From Setophaga petechia (Eukaryota > Chordata > Aves > Passeriformes > Parulidae), in NCBI GenBank assembly GCA_024362935.1, contig JANCRA010000011.1, forward strand, positions 9,603,501-9,667,500: DNA of 64,000 nucleotides, written 5' to 3'. Made by a program: the position numbers and the translations under genes. This document shows positions 11,980-29,600 of the stretch, in pieces. The notes beneath the pieces are model-generated. The model saw only the letters and a program-made list of their open reading frames with translations, was not told the DNA's origin and ran no database searches. The first letter of the stretch is position 1. Every line of letters begins with the position of its first letter.

Positions 11980-14900
11980 GCAAAGCAATAAAGAAGAGTA
12001 TGTTTATTTGGCAACGAATTAAGACAGCTAGAAGAAAGCTATCAATTTTAGCCATTTCATCTGGCTCTTGACAGAAGAGATATATCCAGATGACAAGCAT
12101 GCTTGAGCTATTCTTTCTTCCTCATATAGAAAACATAAGGTTTACAATATGTACATGGAAAAAAAATCTAGTTAAAATCCAGGCTAGTGTGTGAGGCAAA
12201 TTAGGTCTATCCTTTCAGAAGCTTTAATTTGTGTGTCTGTTTTCTGGAAACTTTCTTATGTCAGCTAAGAAAATGTTCCAGGTTCTCCTTGTGTCAATGA
12301 ACGTGTAGGTAAATGCCTCTTGGATCATAAAATTAGTCCTGTACACCAAACATAGTCCTCTTAGAAGCCTCACTCCCTGTTCTGGTCTCATACCACTGTT
12401 ACACCAACCCAACCAAGAGATCAGAAACAAGAACAAGAAATGAGAAATTCCTAGTCTTTTGACAAGAAGTAGCTTTAAAAAAAAATACATGAGTCTCAAT
12501 GGAAATTATCCTGATGGACAAGTTATTTATTGGCAAAACTGCATTATTTTATGGCTCTGATCCAGTGGACGACTTAAGCATGTGCTTACTTTTAGCATGA
12601 GAGTATTCTCATTGGTTTCAATACGACTTCACATATTTAAAGCTAAGCTGTGTTTAAGTGCTTTGCTGGATTGTGGCCTGCTTCTTCTGTCAGTAACAGG
12701 AACTTAATTGAGATTATAGCTGCTATGGAGAGATGATATAAGTTTAACAACTGAAAAAGATCAGACTGTGTAGGACTGTTGAGTTCTTTCAACCTTTTAT
12801 GTATTTTAGATCACAGGACACTGATTCTTAGAAAGTGCAAGTACAATTTTCTTATTGAATGAAATTTATTTACTTCACAAGTATCTTGGAAAGACTCCTT
12901 ATTCATAGACACTTTCAAACTCAGCATTTGGAATAGCTGTTCCCCTGGCTGAGCTAGTAACTAAAAAGGACAGAAAGATTCTGAATGAGATCAACAGGCT
13001 TTGTTTTGGTATCTCTTTATACAACATAGTGAAAATCTTCTAATTTATCTCCACCACACATGTGTACACCAGGTCTCAGATATGTCTTCCTAGTAAAAGA
13101 ACATTCTTTATCATATTTAGATTTTTTTCTGTGTGGGTTTCCTGGGTCAGAGATATAATAAATGTTTCAGTTGTCTCCTGTAGTGACTGAGTGTTTTAAG
13201 CACTTAGGGTGAGGTTTGCAGTTTGAGATTTGCAGCTTGCAGCTGAGCTGTTGAGTGGCTCTGTTCCTATGGTCATACTGTTATCTCACTTGAAAAAGGG
13301 CTTGAAGGTGAACTGGTGAGCGCTGGGAGATTAACATTACTATATTCTTTATTATAATGTGTTTTACAATTATTAGAAAAGGAAACACCAATGCACTTAT
13401 ACTTTCTACTTTATTCACTTATACTTTCAACTTTGTCTCCTCTACATTACCTCCCCAGGCCATTATGAATTGAAGTCGTACAGCCATATAAATGTCTATA
13501 AAATTGTACAAATTACCAGGTACTGTTATCTGCAATAACTAAGTTCCTGAAAAGACACATTGTTTTAATGATCAGAATCAGGAAACCTCAGAAAGATCAG
13601 TACATTTAGGCATCAAGAAGCACTTTCCAGATAAAGAGGAAAATGTACATATCACCTCTGGTGGCTCCAGTACACTTCCAAAGTAACATTATACCCTATA
13701 TACCAGATGCACAATATATGAAATCATGTAAAGTGCCTCTGCAATACTGCTGTTCTATTCGTCTACTCTGCTGCCAGACTATCTATACAGAGTAATATAT
13801 TTTATTGGGAAAGCTTTCCCTGTGGTCACCTGAATCCTGTCATACTTCAAAATACAGCGCACTTAGAAATTATGTGCAGCTGAGAGGCAGCTACAGATAT
13901 CTTATTTCTAATGAAAAAGCCTTCTGTGTCATGCTTTTGAGGCATACAAGACTGAGTATGCCTGAAAAAATTAGGCCACTGTGTGGTCTGCACAAACTGC
14001 TGGCTACTGAACAGCTCAGGGCCAGATTTTTGTTACTGCATCAACTCAGGTGATGAGTTTTCAGGTCTTGGCATGCTTATGACTGGACTGCAAAACTGTA
14101 TCTCTGCAGTTGTGTTAGTCCAAGTGTGGCATTCATCTGTATGTTACTGTGTTTCATGTGACCAGGTCACATAGTCCTTGTTCTGGTGCATTAAGACAAG
14201 AGTAATCCATGCCTGCTCACTGCTCAAGAAGATGTCTGAGTGTCTGGGTATGTGAGGCTGGAGCTGTGAAAAGGCCCCAAAGAACTGTTACATCTCCATG
14301 CTTTTTAGTTGTGTCCTCATTGACAGATTTGGGCATTTAATATGTCCCTATTTGTAAGTTGAAGACATCGCTAAGCTCATGTTTGGTGAAGTGAAAAATT
14401 AGTAGCAAGTACCCAGGTCTAAGTTTCCTCTGAAGTGAAATTAAGTGGAACCTTAGTTTTTGAATTCTTTGGGGAAATGTAGCCCCACCAGGCTTCCAGG
14501 CCACCTGGCAAAAATTGGCCTCTGAGTTCTTTTTTAATTCCAAAAGCTGTAATCACACAAGATATCTTTGTTGTCAACAAGGACAAAACAGAGACTCAGC
14601 AGTATTTTTTATAGACTTTTCAACTTGGCATGCTCCTGATCCACAAATCAAACTGATGGCTTGTTGAAAAATTGTATTTTTGGCGTCTATAAATCTTGTC
14701 TCACAAAGCTGTTGATACAGGTAAAATTTAGGGGTGGAACAGGAAACCTGGTGACTGAAATGTCCTTCTGACCTTCAATATTTGAGCATCTTTTTTTTTT
14801 TCATCCCTATGAAACTTCTTGTCAAAAAATTAATAGTCTTAATTTAAAAATATATACATTATAGATTAATTGTTAGAAAGATAAAGCAATACAGCTATAT

Positions 14901-17015
14901 CTAAAGCAATAGATGAAGCTATATGCTTTATAACTTTCTACAGGTCTTGAGAATAATGGAGTGCTCAAAGTTGCAAGAGGATTAATATCAAATATAATTT
15001 GATGGTTTGGATAAAACAAACAGAAAAAACTTCACAATAACAAAACTTGTTAATAAAGACAGTGATAAAATATTTTGGCTATCTTATTCTGTGCTGAAGA
15101 AAAAGAGTGACAAAATGTAAAGCACAGACCAAGAGTTACTACACTTAAGCAACAATACTTTTCTTATGCAGAGTATATTCCACTCATGACAGCATCAACT
15201 AAGAACAAATGGGTTGTGTGAAAAACCACAATGAGAAAAGCAAAAGGCAACTCAAAATGTAATTTAGTTTTCCAGAAATTTCCATGGTATGTATAATAAG
15301 AAAAGGAAAAATATTAATCTGCAAAAAGAGAATGAGACCCTAAACTACATACGCAGGAGTATTTCTGATTCAGAAATAAATTTACCCAGCTCTTAAGAAA
15401 AGAAACTTTTAGCAAAGCAATGCTGAATTCTGAATAGAAACACACACAGTTTTAATGGCTTCCAATGCTAATCTTCATCTAGGAAACATGATTTTCAAAT
15501 ATATACAAATGCCATAGAATTGTTCTTTAACCTCTGACCAAAACTGTTTTGAGCATCGTTGAGTAAAGTCCAAGAGTGTAGAGAATTCATTCAAGACATT
15601 GCTGAATTCTCTAGCTGGGAGTATAACCTACGTATATTTGATAAACTAATGTAACAAGCAAAGTAATTGATGATTAATTTCTAGTCGTATTTGTGATTAA
15701 TAAACCCTAAAGATTGAAAACATTTATTGTAAAATACTACAGATGAGAAAGAAAAAATAGCTCCACATTCTACATGCATCCTACTGCCTTTTTCCTTGTT
15801 TCTGTTTGCATTTTGATTAGTTGCTGGTGAATAATGCAGAGATCTGCCTCATGAATATTTCTTTGCACTGATTGCATGCTGAAATGCCGTGCATTTTGCA
15901 GAAAATCTACACAAAGTTTATGCTGGTATCTGAAATTTTTGCGAGAATATTGATTAGGTTTTTAGGTTCTTGGCAGAGTTGAGCCATGAGATTTTCTGAT
16001 GGAAAAATCACAAAAAATTATTCTTGTTTCTGTGGATGTTGCCTACCATTTTGATGCTTCCATATGACTAAAAGTATTGATAAAATTGGTAATATGCTTT
16101 TGAATTAATGCAGTTTCCATAGTTGTGGGTGTTGGTTAGCTGCATCCCTTTACTCCTCAATTAGAGAATTTTCTCCAAACTCCTTCCTATGGGCTGTTGA
16201 GAGCTGTTAAGCATAATGTAGGAAATATTGACTTTTTGTTCATTTTTGTCTTAGTGAAAAATGTAACAGGATATAGTCTGAATTACATACTTTTATGGTA
16301 ATGGCTCTGTGAGATAAATTATATTACTTGCCTCTCTTGAATGAAACCAGATAATTACTTATACAGTAAGATGATTCAGTTTTTCTTAAAAATATGTGGC
16401 CAAATGATTGGTTGAAATGTCTACATTTTTCTACTTTTCTATTTTTGTGTTGCATTAATGATCAGGCATAGCTTCACAAAAATCCTAATAGTCTTTCTCC
16501 ATATTATCATCATGAAAGTAATTATTTATATTCATGATACAGTCCTCTCTGTATTTTACAGGTAAAATAAGTTGCAAGTGTGTCTGAGTATTCCTCAAGC
16601 CTTCAACAAAGGAAATAATTTCTGAGACTAAGTATCCATCCAATGTCCTTGGGTGACCTCATGGACCTCCATGATAGGATTCATCATACTGATCTTTAAT
16701 GCTTGGAGTCTAGAGGCTGTTTTTCAGCCGGCTTTCTAGATCCCTGAATATTAAATGGCAAGAACTGGGCATGGAAGTTCAGCAGTTAACTCACATGAAA
16801 GTAATATTCAAAATAGGCAGAAGAGCTGTGCCTAGAACAGCTACTTTCCTCTGCTAACTGGAGCCAATAAGACTTTTAAAATTTAGACTTTTTATTTAGA
16901 TCAAACATATGCCACTATTTTTCATGAAATAAATTTCAACCCTGTCTTCTCTTGAGGACATCCAAAGTCATGATTAAAGCAACTTGTAGATAGAAATTAT
17001 ATTAAACCACTTGAT

Positions 17016-17039
17016 ATTGTTGTTGTTGTTGTTGTTGTT
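17016..17039. repeat. (TTG)n microsatellite
   Basis: About seven to eight perfect TTG units. Simple repeat with no visible gene context. Confidence 0.9.
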
Positions 17040-17234
17040 AAAATGTTTCTTTGCTGATTCTCCTAATTTGTCTTTGTTGCTGGGAGATATTTGGCTATAT
17101 TGTTTATAGAGTATGTCAAAGGCTTTTCATCCTATACTTTGCATATATTCCTTCTGGAAAGACACTATATTATCAGGATCTGTTCAATCTGTTTCTGTTC
17201 TCTTCAAATGTCAAAGAGAAAAGAGGAACTAAGT

Positions 17235-17270
17235 GGAGAGCATGTCCTCCTAAGAGGAGAGCATGTCCTC
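17235..17270. repeat. Two-copy direct repeat, 21-bp period
   Basis: GGAGAGCATGTCCTC occurs at 17235-17249 and again at 17256-17270, separated by CTAAGA. It is a small, recent-looking duplication. Confidence 0.85.
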
Positions 17271-17980
17271 TCTGGATAGCCTTGAGTCAGATGTGTACTT
17301 CATGCAGATTCTGCTGTTTATTTTATGATAACCTTATGACAGGAAAACAATTTCTCATGTACATACAATTCAATTAGAGTAATTCTATGTCTGAATGATT
17401 CCTTTCAACATAGTGGATATGGGAGTAGTTTATACTTCAATAGCCTTTGTGAACAAGGAATTCAATTGGTTGAGTACAATTGAAGCACACTTTAAGGTCT
17501 AAAGAGAATTTCATCCTACTGTGCTCACACATAGAATAAATAGAAATTTAAAAACTCACTATGCTCAGTGAAACCTTTCCAGATCACTTTTCTTGTGTCT
17601 CATTTAGGAACCTATGGAAAAATGCATCTCTTCTAGTTGTACCTCAAAGGGATGAAAAGGAGAGAAAGGAAGTGAGTCTGGCATAGTCCTAGTGTCACAA
17701 AAAGAAAAGACAAAATAAAAAAGAGTTTCTCATTGCAAATCATTGTATTGGATATCACACAGCCTCTTTCTTTGAGATACCAAAGAAGTAGCTAGCTGCA
17801 ACATGCTGTGATAGCCTGAGTAGGAAGGGAAATAGTCTGTACCATGAGGTGAATAGTCAGGTAGACAGTTGCCTTAACATACTCAAGGGTCCTGTAATAT
17901 CTGTTCACTGTCCTGGTTGTATATCCCAATATGTCCCAGTCTTGGAGTAACCACACCAATCCTATAAGCTTCCAACCCAA

Positions 17981-18815
17981 GACAAGGTGTGTGGCAAGGT
18001 TTTGGTAGTGAGCACTGCAGATATGGCTTCTGTGAGAAGCTACTGGAGGATTCTCCATGTCCAACAGAATCAATGACAGCTAGTTCTAAGGTGGATCTAC
18101 TGCTGGCCAAGGCCAAGTACATTGGTGACTGTGGTATCAACATATTTAAGAACGGGAAAAAAACACGACAATGAAAGCAAGAGAGACAAGAGTGAGAGCA
18201 CCAGCCTGCAGACACCAAAGCCAGTGAGGAAGGAAGGGGAGGAAGTGTCTGAGTGTTGAGGCAGAAATTCCCCTGCAGCCTGTCCTGCAGAACATGGAAA
18301 GGCATGGGCTGTGCCCCTGCAGCCCTTGGCAGTGCACGACAGAGCAGAGATCCACCTGCAGCCCATGGAGCGCCCTGAAGTAGGAGTGCTTGAAGGAGCT
18401 GTGGAATCCATGCAGGCACCACCTGTTCCTGAAGGACTACCCCCCATGGAAGGGACCACACTGGAGCCATTCATGGAGAGCTGCATCCCCTGGGAAGGAC
18501 TCACACTGGAGCTCACAAAGGATTGTCTCACATGGGAGGGACCCCCACTGGGGCAGGGGATGAGTGAGGAGTCCTCCCACTGAGGAGGACACAGCTGCAG
18601 TGGGTGTTTTAAGTTTGGAGATAATTTCCCATTATCCTACCCTGATTTGATTTGAACTAAATTAAACCAGTTTGCCCAGTTTGAACCTGTTTTGCCCATG
18701 ATGGTAACTCTTGAGTGATCTCTCTCCACCCTTATCCTGACCCCTGAGCTTTTTGTTATATTTTCTCTCCCCTGTCCAGCTGAGGGGACTGACAGATCAT
18801 CTTGAGCTGCAGTAG
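17981..18815 (+). mobile_element. ERVL-like LTR, second copy, plus orientation, 3' end eroded
   Basis: The 5' part (TGTGGCAAGG.., GCTTCTGTGAGAAGC, CTGCTGGCCAAGGC) and the CTGCAG/CCATGG units match the reverse complement of the solo LTR at 10582-11113. The 3' part contains the segment missing there: units of about 60 bp with GGGACC/CACTGGAGC words, then TTTGAACCTGTTTTGCCC. It closes with GTTATATTTTCTCTCCCCTG TCCAGCTGAGG, a stretch I associate with the 3' region of a passerine ERVL-type LTR. The final bases, including the expected CCAGGGTCAACC..CA terminus seen in the other copy, are not recognisable after about 18815, so no target-site duplication can be read. No gag-, pol- or env-like reading frame adjoins it. 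Open frames of up to 195 aa on the minus strand are repeat artefacts. Confidence 0.8.
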
Positions 18816-19599
18816 GCCCATCTGTTGAGTGAAAATTCGGACATTATCCTACAGTATACACTTTTCTTAAATTTTACCCTAAACTAGATATGCTCTAGTG
18901 TTAATAAGAGGATTGGACCTGCGATGGAGGGACAGGACTATGCGGGTACAACTTCACTCCCTCTGAAGCCCCAGTTTTCATGATATAGAGTAATATTTGC
19001 AACAACTTGAAGGATGAGTTGTTTATGAGGGACAAGGACCTGTCTAACACCTGCAGCGTTTCTGCAGACCTGTTACAAAATCTAAATGTCTAAATATCTT
19101 AGCAAAGCTGTCCCTCTGCAGTTGTACTAAAAAAAAACCCCAAAAAGGTTGAGATACTGTTATGTTCTCCCTTTTCAAGAGGTATAAAAGAAAGCTCTTT
19201 CTCAACTATGCACACAAGTAGTGATACTAGGAAAATTCAGAAGCATGCCTGGGTAACAATTTCCTGCTGTCAAAAAGCATATGACCTTGCTGAAGTTCAG
19301 AAAGTCTTTAAAAAGAAGGGCTGTCTTTGGGCTTGTGTGTTTGGTTTAAGATAACTGGAGCTGACATTGTACATCTACAAGGATATTGGACCCACAAGAG
19401 TACTACCATCTCTCTTCTCTGCAGTCAGCTGTTCCAAAAAAGTATGCATTTTTTTCTTTATGATATAGATCTAAATGCTGCTTCTCTGTATGCATAAAAA
19501 CAACTCCATGAGGAGTTTTGAAATCTATCCTGCCACTTTCGTTGGCCCTGTGCACAAATATATTCAGGCTGCTAAAATGCCTTCCACTCCTCTCTCTGG
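18816..19599. other. Unannotated stretch
   Basis: No gene, RNA or repeat is recognised between the LTR and the LINE relic. The sequence is AT-rich with no open frame above about 80 codons. Confidence 0.55.
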
Positions 19600-19880
19600 A
19601 GAAAGTGAATTGCTGCTTCCATTATTAGCTCTGAGAAAAACATCAAAACTACATCTAGTCCTGAATGCAGCATCATGTTCACTCACAGGATTGAGCAGCC
19701 ATGCTCATATTACACTCTCCTGAGCCCCTCATGTTGGCTGTCTATAAACTAGAGGATTTATTTTAAGCAGTCCCTGCTGGTTTTTAAAGCTCTTAATGCC
19801 AAGGGACCTGGTTTTTGCAAGACTTCCTCCTTGAGCCTCCTCTCAGTGCATTTCCACGAGCTGACACCACATACCTCTGA
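19600..19880 (+). pseudogene. Relic of an ancient L2/CR1-like LINE ORF2 (post-RT region)
   Basis: Translation around 19646-19720 reads LHLVLNAASCSLTGLSSHAH. This matches the LQLVLNAAARLLTG-type segment that follows the catalytic core of reverse transcriptase in L2- and CR1-clade LINEs. After an in-frame stop (19721) and a frameshift, 19732-19815 gives CWLSIN, a stop, then RIYFKQSLLVFKALN and a GPGF segment. These match the HWLPV..RIxFKxLLLVFKALNGxGPxYL block that comes next in the same proteins. Order and spacing are right, so two independent blocks support the call. The frame is broken by stops and at least one frameshift, so it is dead. Whether it is L2, L3-type CR1 or another old clade cannot be settled by eye. 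Divergence suggests it predates the CR1 copies further right. Confidence 0.65.
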
Positions 19881-20063
19881 GCTGTGCCACTTAGACCCAC
19901 TTGCAACATCAGTATGAGCTTTACCTCCTGCTGTGATAGCTCAGAGTATGCATTTCACTTCTCTAGACTCTCTGTCTTATCCCATGTGATCAATAGTTTT
20001 CTCCATTTGCAGTTGTTCAGTTAATAGTGCACCTCAGTGTGAAATTAGATACCCTAGAAGGAA

Positions 20064-20093
20064 TCTCAGGGCTGGGTATCTTGAGCCCTGAGA
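20064..20093. other. Perfect 10-bp inverted repeat (hairpin)
   Basis: TCTCAGGGCT and AGCCCTGAGA form a perfect 10-bp stem with a 10-nt loop. There is no T-run or gene end nearby to make it a terminator-like signal. It is too short for a microRNA precursor. It may be coincidence. Confidence 0.6.
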
Positions 20094-20193
20094 CACATTA
20101 TAAGGGAAGTTAATTTTGGAAGTTTAGTCAATGACCATATTTTATGGTTAACAACAGCACAGTTTCTTTCCTACTGTATGACAATAAATGGTA

Positions 20194-20255
20194 GGTATAT
20201 GTGTGTGTGTATCTATATCTAATCTATATCTATATCTTTCTATATCTATATCTAT
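20194..20255. repeat. Compound (TG)n / (TATATC)n microsatellite
   Basis: A short TATATGTGTGTGTGT run is followed by interrupted TATCTATATC units. Simple repeat, likely length-variable. Confidence 0.9.
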
Positions 20256-26546
<6,291 letters not shown>

Positions 26547-26643
26547 CTTTCTTTCATTTTTCTTTCTTTTTCTCTCTCTCTCTCTTTCTCTCTCTTTCTC
26601 CCTTTCTCTCTCTCTCTCCCGACTAATCCCTCCCTCCCTCCCC
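26547..26643. repeat. Degenerate CT-rich polypyrimidine tract
   Basis: Imperfect CT, CTTT and CCCT units extend the microsatellite, with few purine interruptions. It probably represents decayed flanks of the same expansion. Confidence 0.9.
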
Positions 26644-29600
26644 TCTTCCTATTTGCATAAGAAATAATTACATTGTTTGGTTTTCTGAAAATTCTGGGCA
26701 AATCCCCCGTCCTTCTTCCTGCAAGTTTACATTTATAGGGTTTTAACCTGTGACATTTCCACACACATATGACAATCTTCAGACAATTATACAAACATTA
26801 GGTTTGAGGATTCAGAACACATGCATTAATAAAAGCTATATAGGAAGTTCCTCAGTATTATGTTCAGGAAAAATAAAAATGAAATTAAGTCACAGTGTTT
26901 TTACTTCACTACCCATAGTTCTCATGATAAAGATTTTTGCTGTAAAAGCCTTCAGACTGGTAAATGTGTAAACAAGAAATGTGCCATTCTTGAGTTTGGA
27001 CTAGATGATACTAGGGTTTCAGACCTGTGAGTTATAATACTTAAAATGTTTATTTTCATTTAGGAAGACAGAAATAGCAAGAGTTATGTAGTCCAGTCAT
27101 TAAAATTGTTGGTAAAAGAATTTGCTGCATTAGTGCTGAAGTTCTAGCTTAAAACACAAAGCACCTTTGCTTTCTCTGCCACTAGAAATGTTCTGGTAAG
27201 TTCTAGGTGAAATGCATTAGTCAGTTTACTGCCATTGTGTCAACTTTCATCAAAACTGATATCCTTAAGAGTCTATTACTTAATGATGTTTAACCAAACT
27301 ATATTCACAACTGTAAAGCATTTTTCAAGGCTTTATTTCAGTCTTATTTCTCTTGGCCATATTCTTTCAGTCAGCATATGTTCCCCCCCTTTTAGTATCT
27401 CTGCTTTTCTGTTGTTTTAATTCATAATTCTTGAACACGTATAATGAGAATTTTGAAAGTATTGCAAGACCTGATACAATGCCCAGGCTTTTCTAGAAAT
27501 AAATCTAATACAACCATGGACTGTGGGAGTTTTCATTGTACTGGCAACTTATATAATTCTGCAATTAGCTAGTCCACTCAGGCCCTTTCACACCTTTTTC
27601 AGCTGATAAGCTCTCACCCTGGAGCAGAACTTTCTGTTATGAGCTGCTATCCTGGCATTCCTCAAGATTATTCAGATCTTTTATATGATATCCTACTGAC
27701 AAAAGTACCAAGTTGAGAGGTATAGGCAGATTTGTATTTTGCTTTCTTGCTTCCTGAGTGAAAAGCAGACATTAGACTATTAATCTGTTTAAATACTGAG
27801 TCTTCAAGAACTCTACCAGTAATTCATCTCCAGTTCCTCTACCAATATTTGCCTGACAATTTCATACTTCGTATCACAGATTCTTCACTCCTTCCTTTGA
27901 TTTTAAATTTCTATCTTCATAGTTGGCACCATTTCCTGAAGTCTTGATATATGAAATCCAGTGCACTTCCTTTGTCTAGAAACTCTGTCTAGGATGATCC
28001 ACATTTGATTAAATCCTTGTTGTTTTACATCCTATTAAATTGACTTTAAATATTTTTCCTTCAAAATATGTCCTAGAGCAATCCTCAGAGATACAGGCTT
28101 ACAGATGCCTGATTACTTTCTCCTCTTTTAACTGTAGGCAGTATTTGGTGTTTGATTTGAAAGGTGTGTTCTCATAAATCCTACAAGGGAGACCCCCTAA
28201 TCCCTCTGACTTGAGTGCATTAAGACTCACGACTTCTTTTTCCACCACAGTTGAGATAACAAGGATGTGTAAATGAAAGCTGCCCTGAAACATTCTGTTT
28301 TTCCTCCCAAATCAACATAATTGTTCTTTTTGAAACCTGAGGCAAAATTTGTTTCATTTTTAGCCACACCTACATTATCTTTAATCTCTGCTTTACCTTG
28401 ACTGCAAAGCTGCCCAACTTCTTTCCTTGTGCATTTTAGTCCCAATTTATATGGCTCAAGAAGGAAATAGCATATATTCAATATCTTCTTCCAGGCCAAA
28501 CACAGAAACTATTTTGACAGCCTGAAGTTTCATCTTTCATTTGTAAATTACTTGAGAGTTGTTTGAAATTTTTCTCCAGTTTAAAGTAAAATGTTCTGTA
28601 AGTTTCAATACTTTTGACTTTGAAATTCCAGATTTCTTCCATGGCCAGATCCCCTGGGATTCTAGTTTTAATGGGCTTTATTAAACATTTCCATTAGTTC
28701 ATCAAAGGTTGTCCTTTTGAATAGTAAATGTTTAGTTGAATACCTGATTTTTTTAATCACTTTATCTTTCATGGAATCAGCTTCTATTTGCTTGATTTAG
28801 GTTCCTTTTCTGTTTTCAAATCATAACTGATATGAGTCTAATAAAAAGTATTTCATCTAGATTCTGGTTCTACATTATTTTCTCATTTAAGAAGATTTAT
28901 TTTGCTATCCTTCCACAAAATGGTCCTGACCCAAGCAAGATATTGCATTACTACACTCTTTTATTTCTTTAGCTTATATGCTATAAATTAGCGCTCCAAC
29001 TTTCTTTTTTCTTTCTGCTTGTCTTAGAGACTGAGTCTCCTTCAATATCTATGTTCTATTTGGAACTGCTGTTATTTGATATTTTAATCTCTATAACACT
29101 TGGTTTCATCTCTAATGGGTGTAGCTCAAAATCATCCCTCTCTGAGGAGCACAAAATAATGTAGGAGCATTTGTTACCCTCATAACATGCCAATGAAATA
29201 ACTAATTGCAACGGTGGAAGGCAAAAGTGCAATGCATGTTGAGAAGGTTGAATGTAGAAACACCAAAATTCCATGGACAAGTCCACCCTTGTTCTAGATG
29301 GATTCTTTTACTACACTTATCACCATAATATCTTCACATCTTCAATGGTGTGGTAAGCAATATGACTAACATCTAACATTTGCACTTTGTTTTCTCTTGC
29401 TGTCTTTCCTCTCAGTGCTAAAGGATTTTGGTTTTAATTTTTGTCTTTTTTGTGCCTCTCTTTTTTCTATTTGTTGTACTGAATGAGGCATAGGGAATGT
29501 CATCTGCCACCTGCGCAAAGGAGAAAAGATTTCAGTAACTGTGTAAGGCCAGTTTCAGGATCCATTTGGCTTTAGACAATTGTCTTAGACCACTGTCTTG

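Larger units (their letters stand above)
11119..17980. other. Gene-free AT-rich stretch between the two LTRs
   Basis: No gene or RNA is supported in this stretch. Reading frames are short and broken, the longest being about 108 codons, apart from one that runs out of the adjacent LTR. A homopolymer-rich tract at 11926-11979, a TTG trinucleotide run near 17016 and a 21-bp direct repeat at 17235-17270 are the only structures I can name. The segment from about 14.8 to 16.6 kb is particularly AT-rich and has almost no open frames. Confidence 0.6.

Noticed and set aside
17883..18531. Open frames of 195 and 144 codons on the minus strand
   Set aside because: Antisense translations of the second LTR, with the same repeated GC-rich words; no retroviral protein resemblance.
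20041..20055. ATTAGATACCC word resembling mitochondrial 12S rRNA (possible numt)
   Set aside because: Match stops after about 11 bases and no other rRNA landmark lies nearby.
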